Assembly (NCBI RefSeq): GCF_016412875.1 | Contig: NZ_JAEKPD010000028.1 | Location: forward strand, 1 to 35,114 | Origin: Palleronia pontilimi | GTDB lineage: Bacteria; Pseudomonadota; Alphaproteobacteria; Rhodobacterales; Rhodobacteraceae | DNA length: 35,114 bases | Direction of reading: 5' to 3' | Part shown: positions 24,035 through 31,437 of the stretch, in pieces | Layout of the letters: every line of letters starts with the position of its first letter | Numbering within the stretch: the first letter of the stretch is position 1 | The notes under the pieces: model-generated | Database searches by the model: none | What the model was told of the DNA's origin: nothing | The model's input: only the letters and a program-made list of their open reading frames with translations | Position numbers and translations under genes: made by a program

Positions 24035-25677
24035 CCGTCTTCGTACTCCACCTCCCCGGTCGCTCCGTTCACCGTGACCTGCATCCCGTCCGTGATAAGC
24101 GCGGTGGCATTCCGGGTGCCGACCACCGATGGAATGCCGAATTCGCGGCCGACGATGGCGGCGTGGGACAGAAGCCCACCCGCGTTGGTCACGATGGCAC
24201 CGACAAGGGGCAGAACGATGTTGAACGAGTCCGATGTCGCCGCCGCGATCAGCACATCCCCGGGCACGAGGCGGCTCAGATCTTCCGGGGTGTCGATCAC
24301 CCGGGCCGGACCGGTATAAATCCCGGGACTTGCGCCGATACCCCGAACGACCGACGGTTCGCGTTCGGTATCGGGCGGGGATCCCAGCGACTGAACCGCG
24401 GTGCCGAGGCCCGTCATGACCCGCAGCGTATCGGGCGGCAGCGCGTCCATCGGGGGCGGCGGCGCGGGCGGATCGCCGATCGCGGCCGGTGCGCCCTCGG
24501 CCCGGTGACTGCGACGATAATGGGCGCGGTCCGCAAGCTCGGCACCGCTCGGCCCGCCGGTCTTGCCCAACAGGTCCTTGATCTCGTCGTAGCTGGCTTC
24601 GATCAGATGCGCGGGTTCTTCGATCCGGCCCGCTGAGGCCAGCCGCGCGCCCGCGGCCAGAAGCGCGCGGCGCATGACACCGCCCGCCCAGACGTCGCTG
24701 TAAAAGCCGCGCTCGTCGCGCAGCCGCGACATCGTACGGACCTCCTCCAGAAGGTCGTCGAACATGGCGCGGTTCTCTTGCGGGATCGCCTTGCGCAGGC
24801 GCGCAAGCTCGGCCTCTGGAACGACGCCAAGATGCGCGACCTCGGGGGCGAGCGCCTGCCGGATCCGTGCAATCAGCGCATCCGGCACCTCGATGGCCGA
24901 GGCCTCGCCGGTATCCAGGCTGTTGAGAAGCCGGTAGCCCACGAAATCCAGATAGGCCTCGAGCGCCTGTGCGACCGGACCTTTCGCGGCGCGAAGGCGC
25001 GCGATGATCTCGGCGCCGGGCGCGTCCGAAGCAAGGGTCGCGCGCGCCTCGGGATCGTCCCGGAGAGCCTTCGCCAGGTCGTCAATCTCGTCGAACTCGC
25101 CGGCGGATTCAGGGGCCGCGCCGCGCGACAGCGCCAGGTAGTCGCTGAGCGGCAGCGACGACCACGCCGCGACATGCGCCATGAAATCGCCCACCGGCAA
25201 AATAGCCGCAAGATTGAAGCAATGATGCTGCCGGATCATCTTCACCAGGTTGTCCCGACAGGTCTCGACATAGGCGGCGAGCTCTTCGTCCGACAGCGCG
25301 TCCGGGTCGATCGCCAGCAAGGCCCGATGTGTCTTGATCGACGCCGGCTTGACCTCGGTGTCCCAGCGCTCCAGGTCGCGCCGCCAGATCTTGTCGCGAA
25401 ACACCCGCTCTGCCGCTTCGAACCGGGCCGGGATCTCGTCCTCGGGTGCGGGTATCACTGACGAATAGGCAAAGCCGTTCACGAAGCGGAAATCCAGGCC
25501 GTCGATCAGCAGCCCGTAGCGCCTGGCGCATTCCAAGAACCCGTCGGCGATGCCTTTCGGATGGATTTCGGCCTGGAAGCGCGACACCGGTCTTGGGAAA
25601 TGCGCCGCGTCAATGGACCAGGCTCCGGGGCCGGGTGGATGAAACTCCAACGTCCCGGCTTCGGTGTAAATGTTCAT
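24031..25677 (-). CDS. PEP-utilising enzyme, central substrate domain plus phospho-histidine domain
   Basis: A 548-residue partner of the ATP-grasp subunit. Residues about 1-440 are a mostly helical region like the central domain of rifampin phosphotransferase and related PEP-utilising enzymes, without close motifs I can name. The C-terminal part (about 450-548) is the PEP-utiliser mobile domain: RGIGASPGIYTGPARV, then NAGGLLSHAAIVGREFGIP with phospho-acceptor His505. A proline-rich linker (APPPPM) precedes it. The ATG at 25677 follows a GGGGG ribosome-binding site; the upstream ATG at 25740 is unlikely. In fused enzymes the ATP-grasp domain comes first; here this gene comes first and the ATP-grasp gene follows. 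It lies 93 bases downstream of a co-directional exporter gene. The target small molecule is unknown. Confidence 0.85.
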   Translation of the reverse strand: MNIYTEAGTLEFHPPGPGAWSIDAAHFPRPVSRFQAEIHPKGIADGFLECARRYGLLIDGLDFRFVNGFAYSSVIPAPEDEIPARFEAAERVFRDKIWRRDLERWDTEVKPASIKTHRALLAIDPDALSDEELAAYVETCRDNLVKMIRQHHCFNLAAILPVGDFMAHVAAWSSLPLSDYLALSRGAAPESAGEFDEIDDLAKALRDDPEARATLASDAPGAEIIARLRAAKGPVAQALEAYLDFVGYRLLNSLDTGEASAIEVPDALIARIRQALAPEVAHLGVVPEAELARLRKAIPQENRAMFDDLLEEVRTMSRLRDERGFYSDVWAGGVMRRALLAAGARLASAGRIEEPAHLIEASYDEIKDLLGKTGGPSGAELADRAHYRRSHRAEGAPAAIGDPPAPPPPMDALPPDTLRVMTGLGTAVQSLGSPPDTEREPSVVRGIGASPGIYTGPARVIDTPEDLSRLVPGDVLIAAATSDSFNIVLPLVGAIVTNAGGLLSHAAIVGREFGIPSVVGTRNATALITDGMQVTVNGATGEVEYEDG

Positions 25678-25770
25678 GATGCCCCCAAAGGTAATAAAAT
25701 TTCGTTCAAATCTTCCCCGGGGCAGGATAGCAGATGTCACGGATCCGTCATAGTTCCATGTATTGCGCGC

Positions 25771-27171
25771 TCATGCCCCGCGACCTTCAAGATGGAATCG
25801 TCCCGGAAGACGCAGGGTCATCAGTGCCGAAAGGGTGATGGCCGCGGTGAAGAGCCAGACCATGACCACGTGTCGCGCGATGCTGACCGTCTCGTCGTTG
25901 CCCAGCACCACCCCCAGCACGACGATACTGGCGATCGCCCCGAGATAGCGCATCGTCGCGCTGACACTGGCGGCCATGCCTGCCTCGTGCGGATCCACCG
26001 CGCCCATCGAAGCCGATTGCGCGGGCGCGTTGCCGAGCCCGAGCCCCAATCCGAAGACCAGCAGGGCGGGGAAGGCTGCGCTTGGACCGTCGAACCCGCC
26101 AAGTGCCCAAAGCTGTGCCATCCCGGCCAGAAGCAACACCGCCCCCGCTTGCGCTGCGCGTTGCGCACCGATCCGGTCGGTCAACTGCCCCCCGATGGGT
26201 CCGGCAACCACCATCCCGATCATCATGACGAACAGCAGATACCCGATCTCGCGCGGGGCAGCATCGCGGAAGACCGAGAAGAATTGCGGCACCTGGAACA
26301 GCAGGCCGTACATCGCGAAGTTCTGCAGCGCGATGATGAGAGTGCCCGCGGCGAAGGCAGGTCGCCGAAACAGCCGGGCATCGAGGATCGGGTCCGTGGC
26401 CCGTATCTCCCAGTAAAGAAAGCCGATCCCGATCAGGAGTGCGCCGATCAGCGTGGCGACCAGAAGCGCGCCCGACAGCTTGCTGGCCAGAACCAGAAGG
26501 GCCAGCGCCAGGCCGAGAAGCCCGATCCCACCGTAATCGAGACCCGTCGCCAGCGTCCGAAGGCTGTCGCGGCGCGTTCCCGCCCGGACGGGCAGCGGTC
26601 GAAGGAAAAGCAGCACCGCCGACAGGCCGAGAAACGGCAGATTGGCAAGGAACACCGCGCGCCAGCCGAACGTCGAGACGATCTCGCCGCCGAGCGCCGG
26701 GCCACCTGCGGCGGCGACGCCCATGGTCGCGGCGAAAAGGCCGAAGACGCGCCCGCGCCGTGCGTGCGGGACGTGCAGGCGCAGCAGCGCCAGCGTAGCA
26801 GGAACCAGGCACGCACCGCCCGCGGCCATGCAACACCGCGACAAAAAGAGCAGCGCGGCACCTTGCGCCACGACCCCGCACACGGCCCCGACCAGGTAGA
26901 ACCCCATCCCGGCCCAGAGCACCCGCGCGTGGCCGACCACGTCGCTGATCTTGCCCGCCGGACCCTGGCAGATCACGTTGACCACAAGATACCCGGTCAC
27001 CAGGAGTCCCGTGATCAGAACCAGATCCGTCCCGGTCCCCGTCCCGATCGACGGAAGCGCCACGGCGATGAGGGTCGATCCCAGGGGGGCCTGTGCGGCC
27101 GCCACGAGAATAGCTGCCGTATTCGCGGCAGACAGCCTTGGGATCGCCTCGGGTCCGGTTTCGTCGCTCAC
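25771..27171 (-). CDS. MFS transporter, DHA2-like (EmrB/QacA type)
   Basis: A membrane transporter of about 466 residues with roughly 14 hydrophobic segments, as in the DHA2 drug:proton antiporter family. Family-like features include a first helix with APLGSTLIAVALPSI, the helix-4/5 region GRVFGLFAATMGVAAAGGPALGGEI (antiporter motif C-like) followed by GWRAVFLANLPF, and a long series of alternating hydrophobic segments to the C-terminus. It would export a small molecule in exchange for protons across the inner membrane. The start is uncertain: GTG at 27171 begins the plausible N-terminus, and the frame remains open upstream to 27444 with non-hydrophobic, arginine-rich residues that look non-coding. 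Same strand as the split PEP-utilising pair. Confidence 0.82.
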   Translation of the reverse strand: MSDETGPEAIPRLSAANTAAILVAAAQAPLGSTLIAVALPSIGTGTGTDLVLITGLLVTGYLVVNVICQGPAGKISDVVGHARVLWAGMGFYLVGAVCGVVAQGAALLFLSRCCMAAGGACLVPATLALLRLHVPHARRGRVFGLFAATMGVAAAGGPALGGEIVSTFGWRAVFLANLPFLGLSAVLLFLRPLPVRAGTRRDSLRTLATGLDYGGIGLLGLALALLVLASKLSGALLVATLIGALLIGIGFLYWEIRATDPILDARLFRRPAFAAGTLIIALQNFAMYGLLFQVPQFFSVFRDAAPREIGYLLFVMMIGMVVAGPIGGQLTDRIGAQRAAQAGAVLLLAGMAQLWALGGFDGPSAAFPALLVFGLGLGLGNAPAQSASMGAVDPHEAGMAASVSATMRYLGAIASIVVLGVVLGNDETVSIARHVVMVWLFTAAITLSALMTLRLPGRFHLEGRGA

Positions 27172-27428
27172 ATGGCATCGCTCGGCAGGCGCAAGGACGC
27201 GCGCGGGGGCCAGCAGAGGCTTTTCCAAAGCCCGATACAAGGTTCTTTTCCAAATGAGCCGTCCGATGCTGAACCAGTTCTCCAGTCTGCAACGCCCGCT
27301 TTGGACCTCGGAACTTCGCGGCCGTTTGTGCCCGGCGCGGCAAACCGGCCATGCGGGCATCGCACGGCGTTTTCCAGCCATGAAGGATCGCGGCGTGCTA
27401 GGATATCTCCGAACAGGGAGAGCGGGCC
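27172..27428. other. 257-bp divergent gap between exporter and glycolipid-binding genes
   Basis: It should contain the promoters of both divergent genes, but no clear operator or promoter pair was recognised. If the exporter starts further upstream than the GTG at 27171, part of this stretch is coding. Confidence 0.35.
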
Positions 27429-27965
27429 ATGATCGCGGGTGCACATGCAGTCTTGTGGGTGAGGCAAGAGGGGCCGGGAAACGATGCCTGCCGCTTTGCC
27501 GACGCCGAGGGGGGATACCTGATCGACGGATCGTCGACGGACGCGGACCTGAATGTCCTGCGTTACCGCATCCGCGCCCGAGACGATGGAACGACGCGGC
27601 GCGTCCGCATCGGTGCGAAGTCCCGCATCTTCGTCCGCCGCGCGCCCGATGACACGTGGATGCTGAATGGCAAACCGGTTCCGGCCGTCACGGGTGCGAA
27701 GGATGTTCACTTCGGCTTCTCGCCCGCGACCTTCACCTTGCCGATCCGCCGCCTGAAGCTCGGCGTTGGCGACGAAGTCGAGCTATTGGTCGCGAGCTTG
27801 GATCTTGAGAACGAGCGGCTAGACCCGCTCCACGTCGTCATCCGACGCACTGCGCATGACGCATACGAATGGCTGGAGACCGAAACAGGCGCCACATCCT
27901 ACCTTTCCGTGGACGCACATGGCATCGTGCGCACCCACAAGGGACATTGGAGTGCGCAGGCCTGA
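27429..27965 (+). CDS. Putative glycolipid-binding protein (PF06475-like)
   Basis: A 178-residue protein resembling the putative glycolipid-binding family. The family pattern is visible: a mid-N-terminal GGYLIDG...LRYRIRARDDGTTRRV strand pair, DDTWMLNGKPVPAV, the very characteristic DVHFGFSPATFTLPIRRL, a VELLVASLDLENERLDPL segment and the C-terminal tyrosine-rich strand ending GIVRTHKGHW. No signal peptide or membrane segment. The family is built on a beta-rich lipid-binding fold whose biological role is poorly known. The ATG at 27429 is preceded by GGGAGAG, a good ribosome-binding site. It is divergent from the exporter, and a hairpin overlaps its stop codon. Confidence 0.85.
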   Translation: MIAGAHAVLWVRQEGPGNDACRFADAEGGYLIDGSSTDADLNVLRYRIRARDDGTTRRVRIGAKSRIFVRRAPDDTWMLNGKPVPAVTGAKDVHFGFSPATFTLPIRRLKLGVGDEVELLVASLDLENERLDPLHVVIRRTAHDAYEWLETETGATSYLSVDAHGIVRTHKGHWSAQA

Positions 27966-27984
27966 TCCGCTCTGCAGGCGGATC
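27964..27984 (+). terminator. Stem-loop overlapping the stop codon of the glycolipid-binding gene
   Basis: GATCCGC (27964-27970) pairs perfectly with GCGGATC (27978-27984) around a seven-base loop. It begins inside the TGA stop codon. No T-run follows (CCCC instead), so it may act as a 3' stem for transcript stability more than as an intrinsic terminator. Confidence 0.45.
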
Positions 27985-28058
27985 CCCCGTGCTGCGGCAT
28001 GGTCGCGCGGGGCAACCATCTTGGTACTGGGTAAGGCTGCCCTTCGAGAGGCTTTGAT

Positions 28059-28160
28059 ATGTTGACCGCGCAAGTCGGCTTTTCCAAGGCCTTTACGGAT
28101 CTCAGCGCGCTGGAGAATGCGCTTGGTCTGCTGCAAAGCAGTCTCGGAGGGCCCGGCTAG
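28059..28160 (+). CDS. Candidate 33-residue small protein
   Basis: A short open frame in the gap after the glycolipid-binding gene, starting ATG with GAGAGG eight bases upstream, and encoding MLTAQVGFSKAF... ending SLGGPG. The sequence could form one amphipathic helix with a hydrophobic leucine/alanine face. Nothing is recognised in it. Support is only the ribosome-binding site and location; it may be chance. Confidence 0.22.
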   Translation: MLTAQVGFSKAFTDLSALENALGLLQSSLGGPG

Positions 28161-28166
28161 GGGTAG

Positions 28167-28913
28167 TCAGGACTCCAACTGCCTGTCGGAAAGCGCCGCG
28201 AAATTTTCCGACACGACCCGTTGCAGTTTGTCCGCAAGCTCCCGCGCGTCGGCTTCTGCGTAATCTTCCGAGGATACGGGCTCGCAGAAACGGACCCGGA
28301 TCTTGCCCGGACGGGCGCGGACGGTTCCAAGCCGCATGGCGTGATGGCCCCCGTGTATCACCACCGGGATGATGGGTGCATTGGCCCTGATCGCAATGAT
28401 GCTGCCGCCGACCTTGAAGCGACCGATCCCGTCCCAGCCCGAAAGCCTGCCTTCGCCGCCCCAACCGACCCTTTTGCCTGCCTTCGCGGCGGCCACCATG
28501 CGGTCCACGAGCGGGTCGGTGGACCTGCGGTTGCCACGCGCGACCAGCTCGATATCGATCTTCGCACAGGCTTTGCGGGCGTAGGGAATGTGCCGATACA
28601 CATCGGCACCGGCGAGCCGATCCACATGCGGCCAGATCGCGACGAAATATGCCGCCAGGTCCGCGAACGATGTCTCGTTGTGGGACAGGATGCAGCCCGT
28701 CCCCGCCGCAGGAATCTCCCCTTCGACAACAACGTCAAACCGACAATCCTCGAGATATGTGGCGAACAGGCGTTCAAGCGGGGCCCGTGCCTGCCTGCCG
28801 ACCTGCGCTCCGCGCGCGATCCGGCCCATCGCCAGAGGTGTGCCCAACAGAAACCGAAGGGATGCTTTTCCACCACGCCAGTTCTCTTCGATGGATTTCA
28901 GGGCGTGGGTCAT
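28167..28913 (-). CDS. PlsC-like lysophospholipid/1-acylglycerol-phosphate acyltransferase with atypical motif
   Basis: A 248-residue acyltransferase-like protein. The LPLAT/PlsC layout is visible: an N-terminal helical region, then block I around ILSHNETSFADLAAYF (about 74-90), and block III GGEGRLSGWDGIGRFKVGG (Glu154 in the EG position), followed by a basic PVVIHGG strand. The canonical HX4D catalytic pair of the family is not present in standard form: His78 and the next acidic residue on that segment, Asp85, are separated by six residues. Such enzymes move an acyl chain to a lysophospholipid or phosphate on the cytoplasmic face of the membrane. No strong transmembrane helix is seen. It lies downstream of dabA on the same strand with a 166-base gap. 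Function is inferred from fold only. Confidence 0.75.
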   Translation of the reverse strand: MTHALKSIEENWRGGKASLRFLLGTPLAMGRIARGAQVGRQARAPLERLFATYLEDCRFDVVVEGEIPAAGTGCILSHNETSFADLAAYFVAIWPHVDRLAGADVYRHIPYARKACAKIDIELVARGNRRSTDPLVDRMVAAAKAGKRVGWGGEGRLSGWDGIGRFKVGGSIIAIRANAPIIPVVIHGGHHAMRLGTVRARPGKIRVRFCEPVSSEDYAEADARELADKLQRVVSENFAALSDRQLES

Positions 28914-29079
28914 GGGATCAAATCTCTGGCTGCAATGCTGTTATCTGCCTCGACCTCGAAACTCAATTTTATTCATCTGGCCGCGTGGAGCGTCCCTCAC
29001 ACGCCAGCTGCGCCGTGACCTTCCGAAGATGACCCCGAACCGGTCGCGATCGCCACGCTCCGCCACCGAAATGCGGGTG

Positions 29080-31437
29080 TCATGCCGCGGCGGGTTGGAT
29101 CGCATCACTCGCATCCCGGTCCGACCAGTTGCCCCGATCGTAGCGACGACCGAACGCCCCGGCATCGTCCAGCGCCACGAGCGTCAGCCAGCCGTTGTCG
29201 AAAAGCGCCCGGACCTGCGGCTGGCGGTCGAGCACGTGCGAGATCATCTGTTCCGGGGCCTCCACGGCGACCACGAGCCTGCTTGGCGTGTGGCGAAGCG
29301 CGTCGCCGTCATGCACCGATTGCCAGGGAAGCCCCGCGCGAAGCGCGCCCCCGTTGCCCTCGAGCACACCGATCCCGCCGACGACATTGTGCAGCAGCTT
29401 GTTGCCTGCGCCGAACGTCTCGGGCGCGACCGCCGAGCCGTGATATTGCAGCGCGATCCAGCTTGCCACGACGACCGGGGCGCTCAGGATCAGCTCGAGC
29501 GTCCCGGCGCCCTCGTCCTGCAGCCAGTCGTAATCGTGCAGGAAGACCCGACCGTCGAGATCGCATCCCGCGGTCCGGTCGCGGGGCGCCGCGATGAAGC
29601 CGCAGCACCCGGCAAGCCCCCATTCCGGCCTGACCTCGGACCAGTCGCGGCCCCGCCGGGCCAGCGTTCCGGCCGCCCCCCGTGGCAGCGCGCGCGCGCG
29701 TTCGGTCCGGGTCAGCGTCGCCGCGGTCGACAGCGCGGTGCGCAGGCGTTCGATCTCGGACCGATGGGTCGCAGGCGCCCCTTCATCGAACACCCGAACC
29801 TCGTCCGACACCGTGTCATGCATCCCGGCGATGAACCGCGTGTCGCTGGGGATCGCGATCCCCTTGGCGTCGAGACCGGTGCGGACCCGCTCGTCGTTCA
29901 GAATCCCGGCCAGCAGACGCGCGTTCACGTCGCCCGGGAACCCGCCGCAGGCGCCGCATTGCAGGGCACTGGCATGGGGCGCGTTGGTGACCGTGGCCCC
30001 GTGACCGCAGAGCAGAACGAGCCTTGCGAAGCCTTCGGTCAGGGACATCGCCCGCAGGATGCCTTCCGCGGCCTCGATCTGGTCGGCGAGCGGCAGGTCG
30101 TGCACGGGGGCCGTGTCGCCCGAGGATGCTCCGGTCATGCCAAGGCCGTCGCGCAGGAGCTTGCCCACGTAGATGGGGCCCGCCGCCTCGACGAAGGCGA
30201 AGGCCGAAACCGCAGCCCGCTTGAAGCGACCCCAGGCCCGGATCGTCCGCAGGCGGACGCGGTCGCTCTCGTCCGCCTTGGCATCCCCCGCCGAATGCGT
30301 CTCGATGCCGGGTGACAGCAAAATCGGCGCGCGCGCCTCGATTATGTCGGAGGCATGGCCGCGATGCCGGACCGCGAGGCCGAAGAAGCCCGCGAAGCCG
30401 ATCGTCCGGATCCCCGGGTCGGCGGTCTCAAGGGACCGGCGCAGACGTTCGGAGCGCACATCGATGCAAAAGGCCGCCTGTATCGCGGGGCGATCCGCGG
30501 CTGGGGTGGCGGCTTTTGCCGAAAGGATCTCTGCCAGGCGCCGCTCGCCGCTGCGATCGACGGCCTCCTGAAGGGCGGCATCGAGCCTCAGGTCCCGGTC
30601 GGGCCGGACCGGGCGCGCGTAGTCGGCTTGGGCCTGCTTCCAGGCCGCGGCGCCCCCTTTCGCGAGAAGGGCAACCTCCCACGCCAGGCGGATGGTCAAG
30701 AGCTCGAAGAGCGTGTCGTCCCGCCGTCCGTCGCGCTCGGCGATCCACGAAAGGTGGCGCGCGTATTGTGCCCAGCCCGAAAGCGTCACGAGCAGCCGGT
30801 GAAAGTAGAGCGGCGCCGAGTCCGACGTCAGGTCCAGCGCCTGGCAGGCCTGGGCGAAGGCAGCGCGTGCATCGGTCGGCATGGCGCCCACGCGCTCTGC
30901 GAACCCCGACAGCCCCGCAAGGCCCGGGGTAAGGTCACGGCTGGCATAGGCTTTCCACGACGCCCAGGCCCCTGCCCGTGGCGCGGGCCAGAACGCCTGG
31001 CCCTGATCGAACTGCGCCGACGCCCAGTGACCGATCCGCTCTTCGGCCAGGGCAGGCCAGTCGATGCCGTCTTCCCCCTGCGCCAGCTCCGCGATCGTCG
31101 GAAGCGCCGCGGGGACGCCCGCCTCCTCCCGTGTCGCGCGCACCAGGTCTTCGGGGTCGAAGCCCTGCGTGGCCGCGGCGTCCGACAGGTCTTGCGGCGT
31201 CACCTCCCCCGCGTCGATCATCGCGGCGACGGTCTTGCGCGGCAGGAACATCCTGCCAGCGCCTGTCCGGGCCATGCGGGCGGCCGCGACGGTGCGATCC
31301 TCGCCTGCCTGGCCGAGCCAGGGATTGACCGCGACGGTCGCCTCGAGCGGGAAGGCCGGCGGTATCTGCCGCATGGCGTCCTCGGACGCGGCGAAAAGCT
31401 CGAGCGTCGGGCCGGGCCAGGTCGTGTATGCGTTCAT
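29080..31437 (-). CDS. dabA: DabA, DUF2309 subunit of dissolved inorganic carbon uptake complex
   Basis: A 785-residue DUF2309 protein, the peripheral subunit of the DAB inorganic carbon pump, which couples a carbonic-anhydrase-like zinc site to the proton gradient to accumulate bicarbonate inside the cell. Zinc ligands known from Halothiobacillus DabA (C351, D353, H524, C539) have equivalents here: Cys324 and Asp326 in FCIDVRSE, His479 in LLCGHGATV and Cys494 in ALQCGACGG. The 15-residue His-Cys spacing is the same. The ATG at 31437 overlaps the dabB stop as ATGA; a far larger open frame upstream is an antisense-like shadow over dabB. DabA is cytoplasmic and docks to DabB. It is the second gene of the dabBA operon. 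Confidence 0.94.
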   Translation of the reverse strand: MNAYTTWPGPTLELFAASEDAMRQIPPAFPLEATVAVNPWLGQAGEDRTVAAARMARTGAGRMFLPRKTVAAMIDAGEVTPQDLSDAAATQGFDPEDLVRATREEAGVPAALPTIAELAQGEDGIDWPALAEERIGHWASAQFDQGQAFWPAPRAGAWASWKAYASRDLTPGLAGLSGFAERVGAMPTDARAAFAQACQALDLTSDSAPLYFHRLLVTLSGWAQYARHLSWIAERDGRRDDTLFELLTIRLAWEVALLAKGGAAAWKQAQADYARPVRPDRDLRLDAALQEAVDRSGERRLAEILSAKAATPAADRPAIQAAFCIDVRSERLRRSLETADPGIRTIGFAGFFGLAVRHRGHASDIIEARAPILLSPGIETHSAGDAKADESDRVRLRTIRAWGRFKRAAVSAFAFVEAAGPIYVGKLLRDGLGMTGASSGDTAPVHDLPLADQIEAAEGILRAMSLTEGFARLVLLCGHGATVTNAPHASALQCGACGGFPGDVNARLLAGILNDERVRTGLDAKGIAIPSDTRFIAGMHDTVSDEVRVFDEGAPATHRSEIERLRTALSTAATLTRTERARALPRGAAGTLARRGRDWSEVRPEWGLAGCCGFIAAPRDRTAGCDLDGRVFLHDYDWLQDEGAGTLELILSAPVVVASWIALQYHGSAVAPETFGAGNKLLHNVVGGIGVLEGNGGALRAGLPWQSVHDGDALRHTPSRLVVAVEAPEQMISHVLDRQPQVRALFDNGWLTLVALDDAGAFGRRYDRGNWSDRDASDAIQPAAA

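Noticed and set aside
25561-27432. Plus-strand open frame opposite the MFS transporter
   Set aside because: The minus-strand frame encodes about 14 membrane helices with family motifs; the plus-strand product is low-complexity and charged.
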